64,000 nt of DNA from Bradyrhizobium sp. 139 (GTDB lineage Bacteria > Pseudomonadota > Alphaproteobacteria > Rhizobiales > Xanthobacteraceae). Location of the stretch: contig NZ_JADPKS010000123.1 of assembly GCF_023074175.1 (NCBI RefSeq), positions 57,760 to 121,759 of the forward strand. Direction: 5' to 3'. Under the pieces are notes generated by a model, which saw nothing but the letters and a program-made list of their open reading frames with translations, had not been told where the DNA came from and did no database searches. Below, piece after piece: positions 33,908 through 43,660 of this stretch (positions are counted from its first letter, which is position 1; each line of letters begins with the position of its first letter). Position numbers and translations under genes: made by a program.

Positions 33908-34654
33908 ATGGCAAGCGACAGTCTTTGGCTAGAGATCCGGGCTGAAGCGCAGCGCGCGACGGTCGCCGATCCGATCTTCGGCAAGGCGCTTGCCGACACC
34001 ATTCTGGTCCGTGACGATTTCGCCGCCGCCCTGGCCGATCTGATCGGGCGCCGGCTCGGCGCCAACACTGCCGAAACTGAGCGCTTCACGGCGTTTTCCC
34101 TCGATGCCTTTCGCGGCCAGCCGGATCTGATCGAGGCGGCCAGCCGGGACTTGCAGGCCATCGTGCTCCGCGATCCCGCCGTCGCCGGCCTGCTGGCGCC
34201 ACTGCTGAATTTCAAGGGTTACGCCGCGCTGCAAGCCTGGCGCGTCTCGAACTCGCTATGGCGCCGCGGCCATACCGATGCGGCGCTGCTGTTTCAGAAC
34301 GAGGCGTCGAACGTCTTGCAGGTCAGCATTCATCCGGCGGCGAGCATCGGGTCGTGGGTGTATCTTGACCACGCCACCGGCATCGTAATCGGCGCGAATG
34401 TCGCGATCGGCGACGAGGTCACCATGCTTCAGAATGTCAGCATTGGCCGCAGCAGTGAACTGCCGACGCGCTCGCCGCGCATCGGCCGCGGCGTCTTCAT
34501 CGGCGCCGGCGCAACCATCCTCGGCGACGTCAGCATCGGCGATTTCGCCAAGATCGGCGCCGACACGGTCGTAACCACTGACATGCCCGGCGGCTGCACC
34601 GCGGTTGGCAATCCGGCGCGACTGACCAACTGCCCGGAGCCGGCTCCGGCGTGA
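33908..34654 (+). CDS. cysE: Serine O-acetyltransferase
   Basis: Makes O-acetylserine from serine and acetyl-CoA, the first step of cysteine synthesis. 248 aa: helical N-terminal domain (WLEIRAEAQRATVADPIF, LLNFKGYAALQAWRVSN) and left-handed beta-helix with hexapeptide repeats. Catalytic region VSIHPAASIG, LDHATGIVIG and TMLQNVSIG all match CysE. The C-terminal tail after GNPARL is short. ATG at 33908 gives the usual domain start; the ribosome site is weak. Confidence 0.9.
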   Translation: MASDSLWLEIRAEAQRATVADPIFGKALADTILVRDDFAAALADLIGRRLGANTAETERFTAFSLDAFRGQPDLIEAASRDLQAIVLRDPAVAGLLAPLLNFKGYAALQAWRVSNSLWRRGHTDAALLFQNEASNVLQVSIHPAASIGSWVYLDHATGIVIGANVAIGDEVTMLQNVSIGRSSELPTRSPRIGRGVFIGAGATILGDVSIGDFAKIGADTVVTTDMPGGCTAVGNPARLTNCPEPAPA

Positions 34655-34679
34655 TCGTCCCAGGTCAGATGCCGTTCGC

Positions 34680-35198
34680 TCAGGCGGCGCGGCGGTGGCT
34701 CTCGTCACCGTGATGCGGCGAGATCGGCTCCGAGCTGGTCTGACCCGGCGCGTCAAGCACCGCGACGTGATGCCGGTAGACCATCTCCCAGCCCTTCCAT
34801 CCCGTGAACAGGAGGATGCCGACCACGACGAGGGACAGCACCACGCCCCACGGCTTGACCGCGGCTTCGGCGCCTTGGGCATAGCGGAGATAGAAGTTGA
34901 CCAGGGCCAGCACCACGGCCGTGAGATTGCCGACCATGTGGTACCAGGCATCGTTCAGGCGACGAATGCGGGGTTCGTTGAGGAAATCGGTAAAGCCGGC
35001 CGTGGCAGCAACCAGCGCCATGACGATGCCGGCGCCGATCAACCAGATCGAGGCCCTGGCCCAGAAGCCGTCGCCGGTTCCGATGAAGGCCAGATCGGCG
35101 ATAGGCGCGCCGACCAGAAAGGCGACGGGGAATGGGATGATCATGGGGTGGAGCGGATGGTCGCCGATCGCAGCGGTCGTCTTGGGGTTGATGGTCAT
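34680..35198 (-). CDS. DUF2231 membrane protein
   Basis: 172 aa with four predicted helices and the DUF2231 opening GDHPLHPMIIPFPVAFLVGA, then LNDAWYHMVGNLTAVVL and GWKGWEMVYRHHV. Paired histidines suggest haem or metal contact, unproven. ATG at 35198. Convergent with cysE. Confidence 0.83.
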   Translation of the reverse strand: MTINPKTTAAIGDHPLHPMIIPFPVAFLVGAPIADLAFIGTGDGFWARASIWLIGAGIVMALVAATAGFTDFLNEPRIRRLNDAWYHMVGNLTAVVLALVNFYLRYAQGAEAAVKPWGVVLSLVVVGILLFTGWKGWEMVYRHHVAVLDAPGQTSSEPISPHHGDESHRRAA

Positions 35199-35587
35199 GG
35201 CAAAGCCTCGCCGAAGGTGATTTTCGGGACAATTTTCTGGGTGAGCGCTGGTTCCTCCGGACCCGAAGACAGGCCCCATCCCCCTACACTGCCTGCCTTT
35301 CCGGCAGCCAAATTCGATTCCGGTAACCCCGCGTTAACCAACGCCGGGCTCTGGTAAGTGCGGACAATCGCGCCCAAAGCCCGGAGTGGTCTTGGGTCGA
35401 GGCCCATAGTTTTGACATCTTGGCAGGGAATGCAGACGGCCGGCTTTGGACGAGCCCCTGCACCCCAGAAAGACAAGGCTTTGAGCGGGCTTGCCGGCCG
35501 CGCGGTTCTAGCGCGGCTGTTGGGGAACCGGCAGTCATTTGCTGGCCGGAGACGTCAGGTAATGATCGCCTTGAGAGGATACTGCTT
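35199..35587. other. Intergenic region upstream of tolQ
   Basis: About 390 bp between DUF2231 (-) and tolQ (+), holding both promoters. A TTGACA lies near 35412 without a clear -10. No gene or RNA recognised. Confidence 0.4.
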
Positions 35588-36304
<717 letters not shown>

Positions 36305-36359
36305 CGGACGGCATGTATGACGGCATGTATAGTGTGAAGGGCAATTTGGGCACCAGACC

Positions 36360-36809
36360 ATGGGCATGAACGTCGCGAGTTCGTCCGGAGGCGGCGGCCG
36401 CCGCAGCCGGCGCAAGCCGGTCATGGCCGAAATCAACGTCACGCCGATGGTCGACGTGATGCTGGTGCTGCTCATCATCTTCATGGTGTCGGCGCCGCTC
36501 TTGACCGTCGGCGTGCCGCTCGACCTGCCGCAGACCCAGGCCAAGAGCCTCGAGCAGAACGACCAAAAGCCGATCCAGATGTCGGTCGACATCAAGGGCA
36601 AGGTGTTCATCAACGACGCCGAGATCGCGATCAACGAACTGGTGCCGAAGCTGAAGGCAATCACGGACGCGCGCGGCGGGCTGGAAGAGCGCATCTATCT
36701 GCGCGCCGACAAGAAGGCGGATTACGGAACCGTAGCCAGGGTCATGGGCCTGTTGTCCGGCGCCGGCTTCAAGAAGCTCGCCCTCGTCACGGAAGCGGAT
36801 CAGGGGTAA
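36360..36809 (+). CDS. tolR: Tol-Pal system protein TolR
   Basis: 149 aa ExbD/TolR family: short cytoplasmic Lys/Arg segment, one helix with the essential Asp (EINVTPMVDVMLVLLIIFMV) and periplasmic dimerisation domain. It forms the ion-driven motor with TolQ. The gene lies 55 bp after tolQ and ends 3 bp before tolA. Confidence 0.95.
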   Translation: MGMNVASSSGGGGRRSRRKPVMAEINVTPMVDVMLVLLIIFMVSAPLLTVGVPLDLPQTQAKSLEQNDQKPIQMSVDIKGKVFINDAEIAINELVPKLKAITDARGGLEERIYLRADKKADYGTVARVMGLLSGAGFKKLALVTEADQG

Positions 36810-36812
36810 GCC

Positions 36813-37784
36813 GTGAAGGTGAAGGTCGACAAGACACTCGTTGCGTCGATTGCCCTCCACCTCCTGGTGATAGGATGGGGACTCGTCACCTTTAGCAGCA
36901 GGGCCTTCGTTGCGCCGGAAGAGTCGCTGCCGATCGACATCATCTCCTCCGATCAGCTCGCCAAGATGATGGCGGGACAGAAGACCGGCGACAAGAACAT
37001 GCCGAAGCCCAAGGTCGAGAAGATCGCCGAGGCCAAGCCTGAAGAAGACGCCGTCGGCAAGGTCACCGAGAAGAAAGAGCTGATCAAGACCAACTCGACG
37101 CCCGAGCCGCCGCCGAAGCCCGTCGAAAAGCCGGTCGAGAAAAAGCCCGAGCCGCCCAAGCCGGTCGCCGAGGCCAAGCCCAAAGAAGAATCAAAGCAAG
37201 AACCGAAGCCGCAGGAAAAGAAACCTGATCCGGCCAAGGAAGATCCGATCGCCGAGCTCCAGAAAAAGTTGGAGACGAAGAAGCCGCCGCCCAAGCCGCC
37301 GGAGCAAAAGGTCGCGGCGGTGCAGCCGCAGCAGCAGCCGAAGCCCAAGGAGCGCAGCTTCGATCCCTCGCAGATCCAGCGCGACCTCGACAAGCGCGCA
37401 ACGACGCGGCACGAGCTCACCGGAACGGCGCTGAATGCGTCGGCCGCACTGGGATCGACAACTGGGACGGCCGCCAACAATGTCGCGACCTGGCGAGGTG
37501 CGTTCCAGGGCGCGGTCAAGCGCTGCTTCACGCCGACCTATAACGGGCAGGATGCCGACCAGTACGAGGCCGACATCGACATTCCCATGAAGATCGACGG
37601 GTCGCTCGCATCCGAGCCCGTCGTCGTCGCGGTGAGGGGACCGTCGCGGTCAATCGCCCAGGCGGTGGCCGAGAGCGCCAAGCGCGCCATCGTGCAGTGT
37701 CAGGTCTATTCGTTCATGCCGAAACCGCAGTATGAGAGCTGGAAGCTCATTCCGATGACTTTCGGCCTGAAAGATATGTTGTGA
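36813..37784 (+). CDS. tolA: Cell envelope integrity protein TolA
   Basis: 323 aa, GTG start 3 bp after the tolR stop. One N-terminal anchor (LVASIALHLLVIGWGLVTF), a long Pro/Lys/Glu-rich periplasmic stretch (residues about 60-185) and a C-terminal globular domain with FQGAVKRCFTPTY, ending FGLKDML. TolA links the TolQR motor to TolB/Pal. The Pro-Lys spacer replaces the helical domain of E. coli TolA, as usual in alphaproteobacteria. Confidence 0.9.
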   Translation: MKVKVDKTLVASIALHLLVIGWGLVTFSSRAFVAPEESLPIDIISSDQLAKMMAGQKTGDKNMPKPKVEKIAEAKPEEDAVGKVTEKKELIKTNSTPEPPPKPVEKPVEKKPEPPKPVAEAKPKEESKQEPKPQEKKPDPAKEDPIAELQKKLETKKPPPKPPEQKVAAVQPQQQPKPKERSFDPSQIQRDLDKRATTRHELTGTALNASAALGSTTGTAANNVATWRGAFQGAVKRCFTPTYNGQDADQYEADIDIPMKIDGSLASEPVVVAVRGPSRSIAQAVAESAKRAIVQCQVYSFMPKPQYESWKLIPMTFGLKDML

Positions 37785-37807
37785 CATCCGAACAAAAGAA
37801 TTTTGCG

Positions 37808-39169
37808 ATGAATGACGTCCGATCGATGAACCGCCGCCGCTTCATGACCGTCACCGGATCGGCGCTCGCGATGCTCGGGGGCGGACGTGCCTTCGCCCAA
37901 GGCCAGGACCGGCTCCGTATCGATCCCACCGCATTCCAGCCGGTCCCGATCGCGATCACCAATTTCGTGCCGGGCTCGCCGTCCGATGGCGATGTCGGCA
38001 ACGGGGTCACGCAGGTCATCACCAACAATCTGAAGCGCTCGGGCCTGTTCGCGCCGATCGACCAGGCCGCCTTCATCGAGCGGATCAGCAACATCGACGT
38101 CGCGCCGCAATTCCAGAACTGGAAGACCATCAACGCGCAGGCGCTGGTCACCGGCCGCATGACGCGGCAGCCTGACGGAAGGCTCAAGGCGGAATTCCGC
38201 CTGTGGGATGTGGTCTCCGGCCAGCAGCTCGCCGGCCAGCAATATTTCACCTCGCCCGAATATTGGCGCCGCATCGCCCACATCATCTCCGACCAGATCT
38301 ACGAGCGGATGACCGGCGAGAAGGGTTATTTCGACAGCCGCGTCGTGTTCGTGGACGAGACCGGACCGAAGGAGCGCCGCGTCAAGCGGCTCGCGATGAT
38401 GGACCAGGACGGCGCCAATGTGCGCTATCTGACCCGCGGCTCCGATCTCGTGCTGACGCCGCGCTTCTCGCCGAACTCGCAAGAGATCACCTATATGGAG
38501 TTCGGCCAGGGCGATCCGAAGGTCTATCTCTTCAACATCGAGACCGGCCAGCGCGAAATCGTCGGCAACTTCCCGGGCATGACCTTTGCGCCGCGCTTCT
38601 CGCCGGACGGCCAGCGCGTCATCATGAGCCTGCAGCAGGGCGGCAACTCCAATCTCTTCGCGATGGATCTGCGCTCGCGCTCGACCACGCGCCTCACCGA
38701 CACGCCGGCGATCGACACGTCTCCGTCTTACTCACCGGACGGCACCCGCATCTGCTTCGAATCCGATCGCGGCGGCAGGTCGCAGATCTACGTCATGGCC
38801 GCGGGCGGGGGAGCTGCGCAGCGCATCTCCTTCTCCAAGGACGACACCAACGCCAGCTATTCGACGCCGGTGTGGTCGCCGCGCGGCGACTACATCGCCT
38901 TCACCAGGCAAGGCGGCGGACAGTTCTCGATCGGCATCATGAAGCCTGATGGCTCCGGCGAGCGGCTGCTCACCTCCGGCTACCACAACGAAGGCCCGAC
39001 CTTCTCGCCGAACGGCCGCGTGCTGATGTTCTTCCGCGATCCCGGCGGCAGTGGCGGGCCGTCGCTGTTTTCCGTCGACATCTCCGGCCGCAACGAGCTC
39101 AAGGTGCCGACGCCGGGCTTCGCCTCCGACCCGGCATGGTCGCCGCTGCTGTCCTCGACACCCGGCTAG
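37808..39169 (+). CDS. tolB: Tol-Pal system beta-propeller protein TolB, with twin-arginine signal
   Basis: Periplasmic protein binding Pal and TolA. It has an N-terminal alpha/beta domain (AITNFVPGSPSDG) and a six-blade propeller with repeats such as TPRFSPNSQEITYM, APRFSPDGQRVIM and SPSYSPDGTRICFES. The leader MNRRRFMTVTGSALAML is twin-arginine-like rather than a plain Sec signal. Start uncertain: a GTG at 37781 overlaps the tolA stop and would add nine residues; ATG 37808 keeps the signal near the N-terminus. Confidence 0.92.
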   Translation: MNDVRSMNRRRFMTVTGSALAMLGGGRAFAQGQDRLRIDPTAFQPVPIAITNFVPGSPSDGDVGNGVTQVITNNLKRSGLFAPIDQAAFIERISNIDVAPQFQNWKTINAQALVTGRMTRQPDGRLKAEFRLWDVVSGQQLAGQQYFTSPEYWRRIAHIISDQIYERMTGEKGYFDSRVVFVDETGPKERRVKRLAMMDQDGANVRYLTRGSDLVLTPRFSPNSQEITYMEFGQGDPKVYLFNIETGQREIVGNFPGMTFAPRFSPDGQRVIMSLQQGGNSNLFAMDLRSRSTTRLTDTPAIDTSPSYSPDGTRICFESDRGGRSQIYVMAAGGGAAQRISFSKDDTNASYSTPVWSPRGDYIAFTRQGGGQFSIGIMKPDGSGERLLTSGYHNEGPTFSPNGRVLMFFRDPGGSGGPSLFSVDISGRNELKVPTPGFASDPAWSPLLSSTPG

Positions 39170-39182
39170 AAACATCGTGGCT

Positions 39183-39214
39183 AAACATCGCGCGTTCCGA
39201 CGCGCGATGTTTTC
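39183..39214 (+). terminator. Hairpin terminator after tolB
   Basis: Perfect 12-bp stem AAACATCGCGCG / CGCGCGATGTTT with a 6-nt loop, T-run partly inside the stem. It separates tolB from the GGDEF-EAL gene and implies that pal has its own promoter. Confidence 0.75.
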
Positions 39215-39422
39215 GAAAAATCGCGCCGATTTTTTTCGGGTTTCCTGCGCGACGCAAGGTTTCCTTCACCTTGTGCCCGGCAACGATTGCCTAGTTGCTT
39301 GATATTTCAGCGGAAACAGGTTCGCTATTGCCGAAAACAACTCGACTTTAACGATGTTCCCTCAGAAAGGCTTCATCTGGTCTGGGTAACAATGCGCGGC
39401 AAACAGGACGCGTAACAAGCCG

Positions 39423-41756
39423 ATGCAGCTGGCCGACCAGAAGCAGAGCGATCGAGACGAGCTGGAGCCGATACTCTACGCCGCTCTCATCAACTCTATG
39501 GTTCAGAATTTCTGGGCGATCTTCCTGGGCTCGGCCTCGGCGGCCGCGGCCGCGGTCATGACTGCGCTCAAGACTGGCGACGTCCGGCTGTGGCCAATCG
39601 CGTTCCTGCTGATTGCCGTCGGTACGGCTCGCGCATTCCAGATGCGGCGCTACGAAAACCGCTCGAATGGATTGTCGCTGGAGGAGGCCAGGCATCTGGA
39701 GCCGCGCTACTGGCTCGGCGCGATCAGCTATGCTGCGGTGCTCGGCCTGTGGGCCTTCGTCGTCATCTACCTCAACGAGGATGCGGTTGCCGACATGCTC
39801 TGTGTCGCGATCGGCATCGGCTATACCGCCGGCGGCGCCGCCCGGAATTACGGCCAACCCCGGATGATCCAGTGGCACATCGCGCTGGCCTGCTTGCCGA
39901 TGTCGCTCGCCCTCTTGCTGCACGGCGGCTTCTATCACGTCGGGCTTGCCATCCTGCTCGTGTTGTTCTTCATCGGCATGAAGAACATCAATCTCAGCCT
40001 GCATGCGATCTTCGTCAAGGCGCTGACCTCGAGCTTTCGCGAATCCGCGCTGGCGAGCCAGTTCGACACCGCGCTCAACAATATGCCGCATGGCCTGTGC
40101 ATGTTCCGCGCTGACGGCCGCCTTGCGGTGATGAACCATCGCTTCGGCGAGCTGATGGCCTTGCCCGAGGATCTGGTCAAGCGCGGCGCCACCGCCACCG
40201 ATATCGTGTCAGCCTGCGTCGCCGCGGGCTCCATCTCGGCGGAAAGCGGCAACAAAATCCTGGCCGAGATCGAGCACGCGCGGATCTGCGAGATCGTCAC
40301 CGCCGATCCGGATTCCGCGCGCGGCAGAACGCTGTCCTGGACGTTCCAGCCGATGAGCCGCGGCGGCACGGTGCTGCTATTGGAAGACATCACCGAACGT
40401 ACCAACGCGGAAGCCCGGATCACCCATCTCGCCCGCTATGACGATCTCACCGCGCTGCCGAACCGGGTCAGCTTCCGCGACGAGATCGAGCGGTTGCTGG
40501 CGATCTCGCACGGCGCCGAGCGCCTCTCCGCGCTGCTGTTCGTCGACCTCGACCAATTCAAGCAGGTCAACGACACGCTTGGCCATCCCTGCGGCGACCA
40601 GCTCCTGTGCGCGGTCGCCAACCGCCTGCGCGAGATGCTGCGCCCCGATGATTTCGTCGCCCGCTTCGGCGGCGACGAGTTCGTGGTGTTCCAGCAGAAC
40701 ATCAGCACGGCTGAAGACGCCGCGAGCCTTGCCCGTCGTATCGTCGAGCGGCTGAGCGAGCGCTACCGCATCGACAATCATCTGGTCGAGATCGGCGCCA
40801 GCGTCGGGATCGCGCTGACCTCGCCGGACGGCGACGTCAGCGCCGACACGCTGCTCAAGAACGCCGACATGGCGCTCTACCGCGCCAAGGCCGACGGCCG
40901 CGGCACCTTCTGTTTCTTCCGCGACGAGATGGCGGCGACCGTCGAGGCGCGCCGCATCCTCGAGCTCGACCTGCGCAAGGCGCTCGCCAACGAGGAATTC
41001 GAGCTGTTCTACCAGCCGCTGGTCAATCTGAAGTCCGGCAAGATCACCACTTGCGAGGCGCTGCTGCGCTGGAACCATCCGGTGCGCGGCACGGTGTCAC
41101 CGGTCGACATCATCCCGGTCGCCGAGGACATGGGGCTGATCGTCGATCTCGGCCGCTGGATCCTGCGCCGCGCCTGCATGGAATGCATGAAGTGGCCCGA
41201 CGGCGTCAGCGTCGCCGTCAACTTTTCGCCGCAGCAATTCCACCAGCGCGATGTGCTGAGCGAAATCCGCTACGCGCTCGAGGTCTCGGGGCTGCCGGCC
41301 CACCGGCTGGAGATCGAGATCACCGAGTCCTCGCTGCTGCGCAACACCCAACTCACCCACGACACCTTGTCGCAACTGCATGCGCTCGGCGTGCGCATCT
41401 CGCTCGACGATTTCGGCACCGGCTATTCCAGCCTCAGCTATCTGCACAATTTCCCGATGCAGAAGGTGAAGATCGACCGCTCCTTCCTCGAAGGCATCGA
41501 CACCGACCGGCCACTGACGCTGCTGCGCGGCGTGGCGCGGCTGTCCGCCGACCTCGGCATGGCGGTCGTGGTCGAGGGCATCGAGACCAACGAGCAGCTC
41601 GAGCTGATCAGCGCCGACGGCACCGTCTCCGAGGCGCAAGGCTATCTGTTCAGCCGTCCGGTGCCCGCCGTGCGGATGCGCCAGCTCCTCAGCGCCTCGC
41701 ATGGGCGACGCGGCGAGAGCCTGCTCCAGGTCGTCGGCTCACGCTCCTTCGCCTAG
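39423..41756 (+). CDS. Membrane GGDEF-EAL protein (c-di-GMP turnover)
   Basis: 777 aa. About five N-terminal helices (to about residue 200), a PAS-like segment (FDTALNNMPHGLCMFRADGR), then GGDEF and EAL domains. The GGDEF site is intact (416-420) and the RxxD inhibitory site RPDD lies at 407-410. The EAL domain keeps CEALLRW (E545), NFSPQQF, EITESS, DDFGTGYSS and VVEGIET, so both synthesis and hydrolysis look possible. It sits between tolB and pal, suggesting a link to envelope or division control. ATG at 39423 with no strong ribosome site. Confidence 0.93.
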   Translation: MQLADQKQSDRDELEPILYAALINSMVQNFWAIFLGSASAAAAAVMTALKTGDVRLWPIAFLLIAVGTARAFQMRRYENRSNGLSLEEARHLEPRYWLGAISYAAVLGLWAFVVIYLNEDAVADMLCVAIGIGYTAGGAARNYGQPRMIQWHIALACLPMSLALLLHGGFYHVGLAILLVLFFIGMKNINLSLHAIFVKALTSSFRESALASQFDTALNNMPHGLCMFRADGRLAVMNHRFGELMALPEDLVKRGATATDIVSACVAAGSISAESGNKILAEIEHARICEIVTADPDSARGRTLSWTFQPMSRGGTVLLLEDITERTNAEARITHLARYDDLTALPNRVSFRDEIERLLAISHGAERLSALLFVDLDQFKQVNDTLGHPCGDQLLCAVANRLREMLRPDDFVARFGGDEFVVFQQNISTAEDAASLARRIVERLSERYRIDNHLVEIGASVGIALTSPDGDVSADTLLKNADMALYRAKADGRGTFCFFRDEMAATVEARRILELDLRKALANEEFELFYQPLVNLKSGKITTCEALLRWNHPVRGTVSPVDIIPVAEDMGLIVDLGRWILRRACMECMKWPDGVSVAVNFSPQQFHQRDVLSEIRYALEVSGLPAHRLEIEITESSLLRNTQLTHDTLSQLHALGVRISLDDFGTGYSSLSYLHNFPMQKVKIDRSFLEGIDTDRPLTLLRGVARLSADLGMAVVVEGIETNEQLELISADGTVSEAQGYLFSRPVPAVRMRQLLSASHGRRGESLLQVVGSRSFA

Positions 41757-41948
41757 AGTCCATGTCAGAAATTTGCTGTCGTTTCAGCCAGTTGCTGGCC
41801 TGCCGTAGTGCTACGGGAGTTAACCCTATCCGCTCGATTGCTTTGCATCGTTGTTAAGGAGGTGTTAATAAATCGCCACGCGCGCACAAGTTGTTCGGCA
41901 GCAAATGGCCCGGGCTCGCGCGGCGTGAGTGATGGGTAAGGAGTTGGA

Positions 41949-42689
41949 ATGCAGTCCTCAGCCAGATCTGTCATTTCGGCTGTTGGACGGGGAGCGGAGC
42001 TCCTGACCGACGTCGACTATCATCTTGCGGAAACGGCCGCGGAGAAGGAGGAAATCTACAACCTCCGCTATCGCGCCTATCTGCGGGAGGGCGCCGTCAG
42101 GGAATCGGCGGAAGCCCGGGTCGCCGACCGCTACGACGAGCTGCCGAACGCGTGGACCTTCGGCGTCTATCTCCGTGGCCAGCTCTGTAGCTCCGTGCGC
42201 ATCAGCGTGCTGACTTCGGAATGGCGCGAGTCCACCTCGGCCGACGTCTTCCCCGACATCCTGCTGCCGCGGCTCGATCGCGGCGAGGTCATGATCGACC
42301 CGACCCGCTTTGTCGCCGACCCCGATCAGGTGAAGCGGGTTCCGGAATTGCCCTATCTGACGACCCGGCTCGCCTACATGGCGTGCGAGCATTTCAGTGC
42401 CGATCTCGGCCTTGCCATCGTGCGTCCCGAGCATCAGGCCTTTTACCGGCGCGTGTTCCTGCATGAGACGATCGCCGAGCCCCGCCTGGTTCCGGGTCTC
42501 ACCAAGTCGTTCGGACTGATGGCGGCGGATTTCCCGATCTTCCGCAAGAAGGTGTTCGAGCGCTACCCGATCATGCGGTCGACCGCCTTCGAGCGGCGGA
42601 TGCTGTTCGGGCGCGGCGGGCAGCGCCAGGTCCCGCAGCGGCCTGTCGCGCAGCGGCCGGTGCTGGTGGCGGAAGCCGCTCACGTCTGA
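41949..42689 (+). CDS. N-acyl amino acid synthase (FeeM-like) / GNAT-fold acyltransferase
   Basis: 246 aa. N-terminal half resembles the FeeM / acyl-homoserine lactone synthase fold: EIYNLRYRAYLREGA, YDELPNAWTFGVYL, GQLCSSVRISVL, IDPTRFVADP, YLTTRLAYMACEHF. FeeM makes long-chain N-acyl tyrosines from acyl-ACP. A strong TAAGGAG precedes the ATG. The C-terminal 25 residues are a QRPV-rich repeat-like tail. The neighbours tolB and pal suggest an envelope lipid or signal role (inferred). Confidence 0.6.
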   Translation: MQSSARSVISAVGRGAELLTDVDYHLAETAAEKEEIYNLRYRAYLREGAVRESAEARVADRYDELPNAWTFGVYLRGQLCSSVRISVLTSEWRESTSADVFPDILLPRLDRGEVMIDPTRFVADPDQVKRVPELPYLTTRLAYMACEHFSADLGLAIVRPEHQAFYRRVFLHETIAEPRLVPGLTKSFGLMAADFPIFRKKVFERYPIMRSTAFERRMLFGRGGQRQVPQRPVAQRPVLVAEAAHV

Positions 42690-42981
42690 TTGCCCACCGT
42701 CATCGCCTCGAACCGCCGCGCGCCTTTCGGCCGGGCTCTGTTCGCCTCAATGGTCGTTCGGGCCCAAATTCCAGCAACGACCGGCGGTTTTTGCTGGTCG
42801 CCGCAGCTTGCTTCACCCTCGCGCCACATTTAGAACCCATTAACCATAACGGTTGCTTTTCGCGCGTTGGGGGCATTTGAGCGGCTGAGGCAAGGTTCCA
42901 TCAAGGTTGACGGAACGTTCGCTTAACCAACCCCCTGTAGACCGGACAGCAGTGGACGAACGTGAGCGTGGAGGCTCCGGA

Positions 42982-43470
42982 ATGAAATATCCTATGCGTA
43001 TCCTCCAGGGATTGAAGCTGGCTGCGGTGGTCGCAATCGCACTGTCGATGGGCGCGTGCGCGAACAAGAACGCAGCGACGGATGCGATGGCCAATGCTGC
43101 GACGCCTGGCAGCCAGCAGGATTTCGTCGTGAACGTGGGCGACCGCGTGTTCTTCGAGAGCGATCAGACCGATCTGACGCCGCAGGCGATCGTGACCCTG
43201 GAGAAGCAGGCGCAGTGGCTCCAGAACTATCGGCAATACAGCTTCACCGTCGAGGGGCATGCCGACGAGCGCGGCACCCGCGAATACAACATCGCGCTCG
43301 GCGCCCGCCGCGCCCAGTCGGTGCGTTCGTTCCTTGCCTCGCGCGGCATCGATCCGAACCGCATGCGCACGATCTCCTACGGCAAGGAGCGGCCGGTCGC
43401 CGTCTGTAACGATATCTCCTGCTGGTCGCAGAACCGTCGCGCCGTCACCGTGCTGAACGCGAGCTCCTGA
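42982..43470 (+). CDS. pal: Peptidoglycan-associated lipoprotein Pal
   Basis: 162-aa outer-membrane lipoprotein: signal to the lipobox MGAC, a short Ala/Asn linker, and OmpA-like peptidoglycan-binding domain with VFFESDQTDLTPQA, VEGHADERGTREYNIALG and RMRTISYGKERP. It binds peptidoglycan and TolB. GGAGG precedes the ATG at 42982; the frame upstream has no signal and is rejected. About 290 bp of DNA upstream should hold its promoter. Confidence 0.95.
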   Translation: MKYPMRILQGLKLAAVVAIALSMGACANKNAATDAMANAATPGSQQDFVVNVGDRVFFESDQTDLTPQAIVTLEKQAQWLQNYRQYSFTVEGHADERGTREYNIALGARRAQSVRSFLASRGIDPNRMRTISYGKERPVAVCNDISCWSQNRRAVTVLNASS

Positions 43471-43510
43471 CGATCAGTCAGGCGCCGTTCAGCTTCAGAA
43501 ATTGATTATG

Positions 43511-43540
43511 CCGGCGCCCTTCTCGGGCGCCGGTTTCGTT
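43511..43540 (+). terminator. Intrinsic terminator after pal
   Basis: 9-bp perfect stem CCGGCGCCC / GGGCGCCGG with a 5-nt loop and a TTTCGTTT tail. Confidence 0.8.
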
Positions 43541-43660
43541 TCAGCGTTCTGTGAGGGAAACCCCTTGGTGGCAGTCACATTTTTGGCGTACTCCCTTCTT
43601 CATTGTGTGCCGCGGCAAACGATCCGCCGCGCGCCACGTCGCTTTCGTCGTCAGGGCCAG

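Noticed and set aside
41857..41940. Leader peptide after a perfect AAGGAGG near 41857
   Set aside because: No ATG or suitably spaced GTG/TTG follows it.
43502..43660. N-terminal extension of CpoB to 43502
   Set aside because: It would run through an intrinsic terminator, and the signal peptide starts at 43661.
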